From positions 1 to 64,000 of the forward strand of contig NZ_CP124620.1 in NCBI RefSeq assembly GCF_030128875.1: a stretch of 64,000 nucleotides of DNA, written 5' to 3'. The position numbers and the translations under genes are program-made. The stretch's first letter is position 1; every line of letters starts with the position of its first letter. This document shows, piece by piece, positions 18,358 to 27,654 of the stretch. Source of the DNA: Stenotrophomonas sp. BIO128-Bstrain. Lineage in GTDB: Bacteria > Pseudomonadota > Gammaproteobacteria > Xanthomonadales > Xanthomonadaceae. The notes under the pieces were generated by a model. It saw only the letters and a list, made by a program, of their open reading frames with translations. It ran no database searches and was not told the DNA's origin.

Positions 18358-20535
18358 ATGAAATTCAAAGCCCCCGCATTCCTGATGGCCCTGGCGCTCA
18401 CCGCGCCGATGGCACTGGCCGCCTACGCCGATTCGCCCGCGCTGCCTTCGGCGGCAACACCCGACCAGGTGACCACCTCCAAGCTGGTCTACGGGCTGCT
18501 GTCGGACAGCCGCTACGCCTACCGGCCGCGCGCACTGGATGCCGCGACCTCCAAGGACGTCTTCAAGCGCTATCTGGAATCGCTCGATAGCAGCAAGCAG
18601 TTCTTCACCCAAGCCGACATCACCCGCTTCGCCCCGTTCGAGGCCAACATCGCCACCGCCATCCGCGGCGGCGAGCTGGAGCCGGCGTTCCAGGTGTTCG
18701 CGGTGTACAAGCAGCGCGTGGGTGAGCGTGTCGGCTATGCACGCAAGCTGCTCAAGCAGGATTTCGATTTCAGCACCGATGAGAAGTTCGAGTACGACCG
18801 CAAGGACGTGCCATGGGCCGCGAGCAGCGCCGAACTGGACGATCTGTGGCGCAAGTCGGTCAAGAATGACTGGCTGCGCCTGAAGCTGGCCGGCAAGCAG
18901 CCGGCCGAGATCCGCAAGACGCTGGACAAGCGTTACGCGACGCTGGAGAAGTCGGTCAATGAGTTGAAGGGCGAGGACGTGTTCCAGTTTTTCCTCAACG
19001 CCTACACCAGCGCCGTGGACCCGCACACCGATTACTTCACCCCGCGCACCGCCGAGAACTTCAACCAGGCGATGTCGCTGTCGCTGGAAGGCATCGGCGC
19101 GCAGCTGCAGCGCCAGGACGACATGGTGGTGATCCGCGAGGTCATCGCCGGCGGTCCGGCCGCGGTCAATGGCACGCTCAAGCCGGGCGACCGCATCGTC
19201 GGCGTCGGCCAGGGCAAGTCCGGTCCGCTGGAAGACGTGATCGGCTGGCGCATCGATGACGTGGTGGCCAAGATCCGCGGCAAGAGCGATACCCAGGTCC
19301 GCCTGGAGTTCATCCCGGCCGAAGAAGGCGTGGACGGCAAGCACCACACCCTGGTGCTGACCCGCCAGAAGGTGCGCCTGGCCGAACAGGCCGCCAAGGG
19401 CGAGACCCTGACCATTCCGGCCAAGGATGGAGAGCCCGAGCGCAAGGTGGGCGTGATCAAGCTACCCACCTTCTACCAGGACTTCGAAGGGCGCCGCCGC
19501 AACGCTGCCGATTACGCCTCGGCGACGCGCGACGTGGCCAAGCTGCTGGCCGGCTTCAAGGCCGACAAGCTCGACGGCGTGGTGCTGGACCTGCGCAACA
19601 ACGGCGGTGGTTCGCTGGATGAAGCGATCGAACTGACCGGTCTGTTCATTGAGCAGGGCCCGGTGGTCCAGGTGCGTGAATCCGGTGGTCGCGTCACCGT
19701 CAACAGCGACCGCAGCGAAGTGGTCGCGTGGGATGGCCCGCTGGCCGTGCTGATCAACCGTGGTTCGGCCTCGGCCTCGGAGATCTTCGCCGGCGCCATC
19801 CAGGATTACGGCCGTGGCCTGGTGATCGGTGAGACCACCTTCGGCAAGGGCACCGTGCAGAACATCGTCGATCTGGACCGGTGGCCGAGCGGCGAGACCC
19901 AGCGCTTCGGCCAGGTCAAGCTGACCATCGCCCAGTTCTTCCGCGTCAGCGGCAGCAGCACCCAGCACAAGGGCGTGGTGCCCGATCTGGCCTTCCCGGC
20001 CAGCGTGGACGCCAGCGAGTACGGCGAAAGCACCTACGACAACGCGCTGCCGTGGACCCGTATCGCCGCGGTGCCGCACACCCAGTACGGCAACTTCGGC
20101 CCGCTGCTGCCCAAGCTGGAAAGCCGCCATGACACGCGTATCGCCGCCGACAAGGAGTTCCAGTGGTGGAACGAGGATGTCGAGCAGTTCCGTGCGGAGA
20201 AGGCCAAGAAGTACATCTCGCTCAACGAGGCCGAGCGCCGCGCCGAGCGCGAGAAGCAGGACAAGCAGCGCACCGATCGCCAGGCGATCCGCAAGCAGCT
20301 GGGCCTGGATCTGGACCCGCTGGCCGACGACAGCAATGACGACGGCCTGACCGGCAACGAACGCGACATCGTCAAGGATGCCGCCCGCGAGAAGGCCGCC
20401 GAAAAGCGCCCGGATCCGCTGCTGCGCGAGTCGGCGGCGATCCTGGCCGATGCGGTGAACCTGCTCGAGGCCGACCGGCCGCTGTCGGCCCAGGTCCTGC
20501 CGCAGTCGACTGCCGCGGGCCGCTGGGCGGACTGA
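18358..20535 (+). CDS. prc: Tail-specific (C-terminal processing) periplasmic protease Prc
   Basis: Prc/Tsp degrades periplasmic proteins with nonpolar C-termini and trims wall-related substrates. The 725-residue product has a signal peptide (residues 1-24), an N-terminal helical domain, a PDZ domain (about 240-335) and the S41 catalytic core. Matching the E. coli triad by spacing gives Ser472 (RGSASASEI), Asp483 and Lys497 (TTFGKGTVQ). A charged C-terminal helical region (about 620-690, rich in Lys, Glu and Arg) follows. Length is a little above the E. coli protein. Its nearness to several wall hydrolases is suggestive, since Prc is known to control levels of such hydrolases through adaptor lipoproteins (established for E. 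coli, inference here). Confidence 0.94.
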   Translation: MKFKAPAFLMALALTAPMALAAYADSPALPSAATPDQVTTSKLVYGLLSDSRYAYRPRALDAATSKDVFKRYLESLDSSKQFFTQADITRFAPFEANIATAIRGGELEPAFQVFAVYKQRVGERVGYARKLLKQDFDFSTDEKFEYDRKDVPWAASSAELDDLWRKSVKNDWLRLKLAGKQPAEIRKTLDKRYATLEKSVNELKGEDVFQFFLNAYTSAVDPHTDYFTPRTAENFNQAMSLSLEGIGAQLQRQDDMVVIREVIAGGPAAVNGTLKPGDRIVGVGQGKSGPLEDVIGWRIDDVVAKIRGKSDTQVRLEFIPAEEGVDGKHHTLVLTRQKVRLAEQAAKGETLTIPAKDGEPERKVGVIKLPTFYQDFEGRRRNAADYASATRDVAKLLAGFKADKLDGVVLDLRNNGGGSLDEAIELTGLFIEQGPVVQVRESGGRVTVNSDRSEVVAWDGPLAVLINRGSASASEIFAGAIQDYGRGLVIGETTFGKGTVQNIVDLDRWPSGETQRFGQVKLTIAQFFRVSGSSTQHKGVVPDLAFPASVDASEYGESTYDNALPWTRIAAVPHTQYGNFGPLLPKLESRHDTRIAADKEFQWWNEDVEQFRAEKAKKYISLNEAERRAEREKQDKQRTDRQAIRKQLGLDLDPLADDSNDDGLTGNERDIVKDAAREKAAEKRPDPLLRESAAILADAVNLLEADRPLSAQVLPQSTAAGRWAD

Positions 20536-20570
20536 CCGCCGGCCGCCACCAGCTGAACAGGTGACAACTC

Positions 20571-20598
20571 CACAGGCCGCCCTTCGGGGCGGCCTGTG
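20571..20598 (+). terminator. Strong hairpin after prc
   Basis: CACAGGCCGCCC-TTCG-GGGCGGCCTGTG is a perfect 12-bp stem with a UUCG tetraloop 36 bases after the prc stop. No T-run follows, so it may act with Rho or stabilise the 3' end. Confidence 0.55.
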
Positions 20599-20663
20599 CG
20601 TATCCACCTCCTGCCAACGCGCACGGGTCTATCCTTGGAGGCTGGATTTCCGCAGGAGCGGCC

Positions 20664-21290
20664 ATGCGCTTTCGTCGTGTACGTTCGATCCCGCTGCTGG
20701 CGGTGTTCGCCGCCTTGACCGCCTGTGGCGGCCGCGCCGCCGACAGCACCCTGATCCGTGAGTCGTTCGACTCCGGCGATACCTATTCGCGCACGGTGCC
20801 CGGCCCGCCTGCCCAGGCCTGCGAGGCCGCCCGCCGCACCCTGCTCAGCCAGGGCTATGCGATCGCCCGCGCCGGTGATGATGCCGTGGAAGGCAACAAG
20901 AACTTCCAGCCCAGGGATGAAGAGCACGAGCAGCTGGTGCTGCGTATTTCGTGCGCGCCGCGCGGTGACCAGGCGCTGGTGTTCGTCAGCGCGGTGCAGG
21001 ACCGCTACGCGTTGAAGAAAAGCCCGACCTCGGCCAGCGTCGGCGTCGGCGCGCTGGGCTCGGTCTCGCTGCCGTTCGGCAGCAATGACGACTCGCTGGT
21101 GAAAGTGGCCAGCAGCACCGTGCAGGACGCCACCTTCTATCGCCGCTTCTTCGAGCGCCTGCAGCAGTACCTGCCGGCAGCGGCCGTGCCCGAGCCCAGC
21201 CCGGCTGCCGCGCCGGCGACCGCCCCCGCTGCGGCGGTGGAGCCGACGCCAGCCATGGTGGTGAGCGATACCCCGGCCTCCCTGCGCTGA
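20664..21290 (+). CDS. DUF2242-like lipoprotein
   Basis: The 208-residue product has a lipoprotein signal (AVFAALTACGG, lipobox LTAC, Cys near 21) and a compact domain: FDSGDTYSRTVPGPPAQACE, then QGYAIARAGDDAVEGNKNFQ and a VFVSAVQDRYALKK segment. I recognise this as DUF2242, whose function is unknown. A low-complexity Ala/Pro tail (about 165-200) ends the protein. It lies 10 bases before the next gene and may share its transcript. No catalytic motif is visible. Confidence 0.75.
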   Translation: MRFRRVRSIPLLAVFAALTACGGRAADSTLIRESFDSGDTYSRTVPGPPAQACEAARRTLLSQGYAIARAGDDAVEGNKNFQPRDEEHEQLVLRISCAPRGDQALVFVSAVQDRYALKKSPTSASVGVGALGSVSLPFGSNDDSLVKVASSTVQDATFYRRFFERLQQYLPAAAVPEPSPAAAPATAPAAAVEPTPAMVVSDTPASLR

Positions 21291-21300
21291 GCGGGCGGGG

Positions 21301-22596
21301 GTGCGGCGCGCCATGGCAGCAGGATCGCGGCGCTGGCGCCGCTGTGCGCTCGCGGTGCTGCTGGGTCTGATCCCGGCGGCCAGTGCGTGGAGCGCGGCGT
21401 CGTGCGCGCAGGGCGTGCTGGAAGCGCTGGGCTGGCAGTTCAGTAAGGCGGACGTCGCTGCGCCGGTGGTCCATGCCGGACCGGTGTGCGAGCGCGCCGA
21501 CCTGCGCCAGGCGCAGGCCGCAGGCGACCTGCGCGTACAGCTGCCGCGGCAGTGGTCGGCGCAGCAGCGCCAGGCCTGGCTGCCGACCCTGTTCGATGAC
21601 CCGGGCACGGTCTGTGCCTATGCATTCAAGCTGGGCGCGGCCACGCGCCGGGCCACCACCGCCCTGCAGGACAACGACGGCTTCCGCTTCTCGGCCTTGC
21701 AGCTGGGCTGGATCGGCTTCGGCGCCGGCGGCGCGCAGGCCAAGGGTTGGGAGCGCTTCCGCAGCTTCGGCCGCGGCTATCAGCCGGCCGAAGCCAACAG
21801 CGCGGCGCTGCAGACGTTCTACGATGGCCGCGTGCGCGCCGAGTGCGGGGTCGGCCGCCAGGTGGCGCAGCTGGCGACCCAGCGCGAACTGTATGGCGAT
21901 GCCGCCTTCGACCGCGAATTCTCCGCCGATGAACTCTCCATCGGCACGTTCCTGACCCTGCACGAGACCGACAGCATCCTGCTGGGCCGGCATGCCGGGG
22001 AGTTCCTGGCCGACGGCAAAGCGAGCAAGACCGCGCAACGCGGTCGGCAGGCGTTCGTGGGTACGCCCGGTTTCATCGAGCACGTGTTCGAGCGCAAGTA
22101 CCTGGATGACATCAACAACCAGGCCGAGAACTTCGTGGTGGTCGATGTCAGCGATGCCGCGGCGCGCGCGCTGCGCGAGCACGACGGCTTTGCCCATTAC
22201 GACCAGGTCAACCGGCGCATCTGGTCACTGGCCCAGCGCATGCCGGGCCCGGGTCCGCGCCGCTTCGAGCGGCTGCTGATCGAGCGCGATCCGATCTGGC
22301 GGCGCGAGGTGCCGGCCGAACAGCAACCGCTGCTGAAGGAACTGGATGCGTTGCTGGACGATCCGTTCTACCAGGGGTTCCTGATTTACGTGCATCCTCG
22401 CGGTATACGTCCTATCGGATATCACATCGCGCGCCTGCTCGATCGCAATCCGCGCACGCCGTTCGCGATCGAGCTGGGGCTGCACAATCTGCACACCACG
22501 TTGTACCGGCGCTGGATCCAGGCGCAGCTGTGGCAATGCGCGGCAGCGCCGGTACCTCCTGTTACACAACCGCATTCGCAAGCTGAGCAAAGGTGA
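21301..22596 (+). CDS. Secreted protein of unknown function with a conserved-looking Cys motif
   Basis: The 431-residue product has a cationic start and a signal peptide (cleavage around SAWSAAS, residue 30), so it is probably periplasmic. I do not recognise a family with confidence. YDGRVRAECGVGRQVAQL, with Cys182 after Glu181, recalls the nucleophile region of Tgl-type transglutaminases (pattern EC-A/G-T/V-A/G). His221 lies in TLHETDSILLGRH, and further His residues are in VDVSDAA...HYDQVN. This is a loose likeness only. The end FLIYVHPRGIRPIGYHIARLL and ELGLHNLHTTLYRRWI looks like a folded domain. The start is taken as GTG 21301 (ATG 21313 possible). The neighbours, a lipoprotein and gnd, give no hint. 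Confidence 0.6.
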   Translation: MRRAMAAGSRRWRRCALAVLLGLIPAASAWSAASCAQGVLEALGWQFSKADVAAPVVHAGPVCERADLRQAQAAGDLRVQLPRQWSAQQRQAWLPTLFDDPGTVCAYAFKLGAATRRATTALQDNDGFRFSALQLGWIGFGAGGAQAKGWERFRSFGRGYQPAEANSAALQTFYDGRVRAECGVGRQVAQLATQRELYGDAAFDREFSADELSIGTFLTLHETDSILLGRHAGEFLADGKASKTAQRGRQAFVGTPGFIEHVFERKYLDDINNQAENFVVVDVSDAAARALREHDGFAHYDQVNRRIWSLAQRMPGPGPRRFERLLIERDPIWRREVPAEQQPLLKELDALLDDPFYQGFLIYVHPRGIRPIGYHIARLLDRNPRTPFAIELGLHNLHTTLYRRWIQAQLWQCAAAPVPPVTQPHSQAEQR

Positions 22597-22599
22597 GTC

Positions 22600-23502
<903 letters not shown>

Positions 23503-23596
23503 GCCGGACCCATGCGGGCCGGCGAAGGTGATCGTCCGGCCCGTGGCCGCCAGCGCGTGGATCCCCCGGCCAGAGTGAGTGAGCCAGGGCGTTGCC

Positions 23597-24637
23597 TCAG
23601 AGCGTGATCCGCCGCCCGCTGCGCGCACTTTCCGCACCGGCCTCCAGCAGGCGCATCAGCTGCAGCGCCTGCGCGGTGCTGACCGGTGCCTCAGCCACGC
23701 CCAGCATCGCATCGCGGAACTGCGCATAGAACGCACGGTAATCACCGGGCACGTTGTCCACGGTGCTGCGCTGGGTGTGACCCTCGGCGTCGATCCGCAC
23801 CAGGTGCCCGTGCTGCGGGTCCAGGCCCCAGCCCGGCGCACCCGGTGCGATACCGCGGCGCAGCTGGTCTTCCTGCACGTCCAGCCCGTCTTTGAGATAG
23901 CTGCCGGCATCGCCATGCACGATGAAGCGCGGGCCGGAGGCGGCCACCAGCGAGCCGGCGTGCAGGATCGCGCGGTGCCGCGGGTAGTGCAGCACCGCGT
24001 GGAAATAGTCGTTGCCCAGCGCGTGCTCACGCTGCGCCATCAGGTCCACGCTGATCGCGCCGGGCCAGCCAAACAACTGCAGCATCTGATCCAGCAGATG
24101 GGGGCCCAGATCCATCCACAGGCCGCTGCCGGGCGCATCGCTTTCGCGCCAGCGCTCGCGCACCTGCGGGCGGAAGCGGTCGAAGTGGGAATGGCATTCG
24201 GCGACGCGACCGATCCGGCCCTCGTCGATCACCTGCTTGAGGGTGAGGAAGTCGGCGTCATGGCGGCGGTTCTGGAAGACGGTGACCACGCGTTCGGCCG
24301 CCTGCGCGGCCTGCACCACCGATTCGGCCTCCGCAACGGACAGCGCGAACGGCTTGTCGACCAGTACATGCTTACCCGCCGCGAGTGCAGCGCGCGCCAG
24401 AGGGGCATGCGCATCGTTCGGCGTGGCGATCACCACCGCATCCACCGCCGGGTCGTCGAACAGCTGCTGCGGGTCCGCGCAGATGCGCACATCGGTGAAG
24501 CTGCGCAGCAACCGGTCGCGCTGCGAGCTGACGATGCTGTGCAACGCCAGGCCGGGCGTGTGCAGGATCAACGGCGCATGGAAGACGCTGCCGGCCAAGC
24601 CATAACCGATCAATCCCACCTGCAGTACGGCGGCCAT
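23597..24637 (-). CDS. Gfo/Idh/MocA family oxidoreductase
   Basis: This NAD(P)-dependent sugar or polyol oxidoreductase of about 346 residues has an N-terminal Rossmann domain (QVGLIGYGLAGSVFHAPL, DAVVIATPNDAHAPLARAAL) with the catalytic-type Lys in GKHVLVDKPFALS. The C-terminal beta-sheet domain contains GSGLWMDLGPHLLDQMLQLF, where the His is usual in the family. It resembles YdgJ/YafC-type enzymes, but the substrate is unknown. ATG 24637 (MAAVLQVGLIG) is chosen. ATG 24652 adds five residues. It converges on gnd and is divergent from the BON gene. Confidence 0.88.
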   Translation of the reverse strand: MAAVLQVGLIGYGLAGSVFHAPLILHTPGLALHSIVSSQRDRLLRSFTDVRICADPQQLFDDPAVDAVVIATPNDAHAPLARAALAAGKHVLVDKPFALSVAEAESVVQAAQAAERVVTVFQNRRHDADFLTLKQVIDEGRIGRVAECHSHFDRFRPQVRERWRESDAPGSGLWMDLGPHLLDQMLQLFGWPGAISVDLMAQREHALGNDYFHAVLHYPRHRAILHAGSLVAASGPRFIVHGDAGSYLKDGLDVQEDQLRRGIAPGAPGWGLDPQHGHLVRIDAEGHTQRSTVDNVPGDYRAFYAQFRDAMLGVAEAPVSTAQALQLMRLLEAGAESARSGRRITL

Positions 24638-24807
24638 GGTGCGCTCCAACATAACGGGGCAGGACAGCGTAACGGCTGGGCGCGCGCGGCGGAAATCTGA
24701 ACGGTTTGGCCGCAAGCTGAGTGGTTCACGGCAGCGTTATGCGGCGCCCACGTCCCGTCCACGGCCCGGCACGGACACTGGCTGCACATCCGCAAAGGAA
24801 TTCGAAC

Positions 24808-25185
24808 ATGACCAACACGACCCGTAATCTGCTTGCTGCTTCGCTGGCCCTGGGCATGGTGCTGGGCACCTCGTCCGCCATGGCCAAGGATCCGCCGAAG
24901 ACCACCGATCATGCCGCGATGACCCACGCCGATACCCACGATTCGGCTGAGCCGGTCACCGACAGCTGGATCACCACCAAGGTCAAGACCGACCTGCTGA
25001 CCAGCAAAAACGTCCCGGGTACCGAAGTGAAGGTGGAGACCGTCAATGGCGTGGTCACCCTCACCGGCACCGTAGCCAGCCAGGCCGAGCATGACAAGGC
25101 CGTCCGTGTGACCCAGCAGATCAAGGGCGTCAAGCGTGTCGACGCCGCTGGCCTGAAGGTCGCCGCGACCGCCGCCAAGCGCTGA
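24808..25185 (+). CDS. BON-domain periplasmic protein (OsmY-like)
   Basis: The 125-residue product has a signal peptide (cleavage near SAMAKD, residue 26), a His/Asp-containing linker (TTDHAAMTHADTHDS) and one BON domain at about residues 50-120. The BON domain includes WITTKVKTDLLTSKNVPGT, NGVVTLTGTVASQAEHD and GVKRVDAAGLKV. BON proteins are thought to bind phospholipid or outer-membrane surfaces, and OsmY-type members protect under osmotic stress. E. coli OsmY has two BON domains, this one has one. AAAGGA stands upstream of the ATG. An intrinsic terminator follows, so it is monocistronic. Confidence 0.85.
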   Translation: MTNTTRNLLAASLALGMVLGTSSAMAKDPPKTTDHAAMTHADTHDSAEPVTDSWITTKVKTDLLTSKNVPGTEVKVETVNGVVTLTGTVASQAEHDKAVRVTQQIKGVKRVDAAGLKVAATAAKR

Positions 25186-25207
25186 GTCCTGCTGCGCCGT
25201 TGAACAG

Positions 25208-25232
25208 AGCGCGCCTTCGGGCGCGCTTTTTT
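25208..25232 (+). terminator. Intrinsic terminator after the BON gene
   Basis: AGCGCGCC-TTCG-GGCGCGCT followed by six T (25227-25232) is a perfect stem with a UUCG loop and a U-tract. Confidence 0.9.
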
Positions 25233-25392
25233 GTGCGCGCTTGCCGGGCCCGCGCACTGTTCAGTCAGGTGAGGGACCGCGTATTCACAAAGGGGTGGAG
25301 TATATTCAGCGCTTCGCCATCGCCGTGCGGTGCGCATGCCGGCTGTACGCGCATGGGCAGGACCGGGTGTGGCACCGAGCTGAAGAGGGACT

Positions 25393-27213
25393 ATGGCGCT
25401 GGTGTTCAGTGATCAAATCTGGGACCGCTGGCGATTGCCGGCACTGGCCCTGGCGGCGGTAGCCATCATCGTGGTGCCGTGGCTCACCCTGCGCAAGCTG
25501 GCCGATGACAACATCGATGCGATGAACTGGGTCACCCACACCCAGGATGTCGGCGTGGCCGTATACCAACTGCAGGCCGACGTGCGCGATGTCGAATCGG
25601 CCGCGTTGACCATGTCCAAGGGCATCGATGCGCCTGGCCTGCGCGAACGCCTGGCCCAGGCCGACGATATCCCCGGGCGGCTGGCCCGGCTGGCCGAGCT
25701 GACCCGTGACAATCCCGATCAGCTGATCCGCATCGGTCGCATCCAGTCCATGCTCGAACGCCGCATGGAGCTGGCCAAGCAGTTGGCCCGCTCGGCGCCC
25801 GATGCCGACCAGCGGCAGTTGGTGGCCGACCTGACCACCCGCTACCCCATCCGCAACCTGGTCGAAGAACTGCAGGCCACCGAAGAGCAGCTGCTCGCCA
25901 AGCGCTCGGCGCTGTTCGCGGCCCAGCAGCGCCAGGGCGAGTTCATTTCATGGTCGGCGCTGGTGGTGCAGCTGCTGCTGCTCGGCCTGGTGCTGTGGCT
26001 GCTGCAACGCCAGATCCGCCATCGTCTCAGCGCCGAACGCGCCTCGCTGCGCGCGGCCGGACGTGCCGCGTCGGTGCTGCACACGGTGCGCGAGCCGATC
26101 GTGCTGCTGGACCGCAGCTTGCGCGTGCAGATGCACAATCCCGCGTTCGCCGAACTGTACGGGCTGGACGAGGAAACCTCGGCCGAAGGGCTGCCGCTGG
26201 ACAGCATCGGCGACGGGGCCTGGGCCGATGCAGTGGTCCGCCAGCGGCTGACCGACGTGCTGCTGCGCGGCCGCGAGCTGTGGGATTACGAACACGAACA
26301 GCGCACCGCCGATGACGTGGTGCGGATCATGCTGATCAACGCGCGGCGCATGCCGCTGCCGGACAAGGATGATGAAGTGGTGCTGATGACGGTCAGCGAT
26401 GTCACCGTGCAGCGCGCCGTACAGCTGCGGGTGGAGGAACTGAACCGCCAGCTGGAAGGCAAGGTCGAGCAGGTCTCGGAGGTGAATCGCGAACTGGAGG
26501 CGTTCAGCTACTCGGTCTCGCACGATCTGCGCGCGCCGTTGCGCCACGTGGCCGGTTTCTCCGACAAGCTCACCCGCCACCTGGGCGAAGAGGCCGACGA
26601 GAAGTCCCTGCATTACCTGGGCGTGATTTCCAATTCCGCCCGGCGAATGGCCGCGCTGATCGACGATCTGCTGGTCTATTCGCGCCTGGGCCGGGCGGCG
26701 ATGCGGCTGCAGGCGGTGGACATGCAGTCGCTGGTCGCCGATACCCGCGCCATGCTCGATGCCAACCAGCAGAGCGAGGCCGAGAGCACCGGCGTGCCGC
26801 ACCATGTCGACTGGAAGATCGCGCCGCTGCCGATCATCGTTTCCGATGAAAACATGATGCGCCAGGTCTGGCTGAATCTGCTCGGCAACGCGATCAAGTA
26901 TTCTTCCAACCGCGAGCCGGCCCGGATCGAGGTCGACTACAAGCTGCAGCCTGACGGCAGCCATCTGTTCACGGTGCGCGACAACGGCGCCGGGTTCGAC
27001 ATGGCCTATGCCGGCAAGCTGTTCGGGGTGTTCCAGCGGCTGCACAAGGCCAGCGACTACCCGGGTACGGGCATCGGCCTGGCCAGTGTCCGCCGGGTGC
27101 TGACCCGCCACGGCGGCCGCATCTGGGCCGAATCGGCGGTCGATCAAGGCGCCACGTTCCACTTCGTTCTTCCACCCGCGCTCGACGCAATCAACAAGGG
27201 CTCCGCCGCATGA
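25393..27213 (+). CDS. Membrane sensor histidine kinase with PAS domain
   Basis: The 606-residue inner-membrane kinase has a first membrane helix at about residues 15-33 and a periplasmic helical region of about 150 residues that resembles a CHASE3-type four-helix sensor. A second membrane helix (about 188-205), a PAS domain (about 222-340) and a short coiled coil follow. The HisKA domain has phosphoacceptor His377 in SYSVSHDLRAPLRHV. The ATPase domain has the N box NLLGNAIKYSSN, G1 DNGAGFD and G2 GTGIGLASVRR. The FQRLH motif between G1 and G2 is typical of bacteriophytochrome-like kinases. The signal is unknown. It overlaps the response regulator gene by four bases. Confidence 0.92.
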   Translation: MALVFSDQIWDRWRLPALALAAVAIIVVPWLTLRKLADDNIDAMNWVTHTQDVGVAVYQLQADVRDVESAALTMSKGIDAPGLRERLAQADDIPGRLARLAELTRDNPDQLIRIGRIQSMLERRMELAKQLARSAPDADQRQLVADLTTRYPIRNLVEELQATEEQLLAKRSALFAAQQRQGEFISWSALVVQLLLLGLVLWLLQRQIRHRLSAERASLRAAGRAASVLHTVREPIVLLDRSLRVQMHNPAFAELYGLDEETSAEGLPLDSIGDGAWADAVVRQRLTDVLLRGRELWDYEHEQRTADDVVRIMLINARRMPLPDKDDEVVLMTVSDVTVQRAVQLRVEELNRQLEGKVEQVSEVNRELEAFSYSVSHDLRAPLRHVAGFSDKLTRHLGEEADEKSLHYLGVISNSARRMAALIDDLLVYSRLGRAAMRLQAVDMQSLVADTRAMLDANQQSEAESTGVPHHVDWKIAPLPIIVSDENMMRQVWLNLLGNAIKYSSNREPARIEVDYKLQPDGSHLFTVRDNGAGFDMAYAGKLFGVFQRLHKASDYPGTGIGLASVRRVLTRHGGRIWAESAVDQGATFHFVLPPALDAINKGSAA

Positions 27214-27650
27214 CCGCTCTCCGTACCATCCTCCTTGCCGAGGACAGCCCCGCCGACGCCGAGATGGCCATCGACGCCTTGAAGGAGGCCCGCCTGGCCA
27301 ACCCGATCGTGCACGTCGAAGACGGCGTGGAAGCGATGGACTACCTGCTGCGCCGTGGCGCCTTCGCCAACCGCGACGAAGGCCTGCCGGCGGTGCTGCT
27401 GCTGGACATCAAGATGCCGCGCATGGACGGCCTGGAAGTGCTCAAGGAAATCCGCAACACCGAGGAGCTCAAGCGGCTGCCGGTGGTGATCCTGTCCTCC
27501 TCGCGCGAAGAAAGCGATCTGGCGCGCAGCTGGGACATGGGCGTGAACGCGTACGTGGTCAAGCCGGTGGACGTGGACCAGTTCTTCGGCGCCGTGCAGA
27601 CCCTGGGCAAGTTCTGGGGCCTGATCAACCAGGCACCGGAGATCGAGTAA
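27210..27650 (+). CDS. Single-domain response regulator (Rcp1-like)
   Basis: The 146-residue receiver domain has no output domain. It has the acidic pair (LLAEDSPAD), phosphoacceptor Asp66 (VLLLDIKMPRMDG), Ser/Thr in VVILSSSREESD and Lys in YVVKPVDVDQF. Such Rcp1-like receivers usually pair with phytochrome-like or PAS kinases and carry phosphate onward or feed back on the kinase. The start overlaps the kinase stop and the next gene begins five bases after this stop. The three genes are therefore probably one phosphorelay. Confidence 0.93.
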   Translation: MTALRTILLAEDSPADAEMAIDALKEARLANPIVHVEDGVEAMDYLLRRGAFANRDEGLPAVLLLDIKMPRMDGLEVLKEIRNTEELKRLPVVILSSSREESDLARSWDMGVNAYVVKPVDVDQFFGAVQTLGKFWGLINQAPEIE

Positions 27651-27654
27651 GCCC

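Noticed and set aside
24808..25185. BON protein as full OsmY
   Set aside because: Only one BON domain is present, and OsmY has two, so the name osmY was not used.
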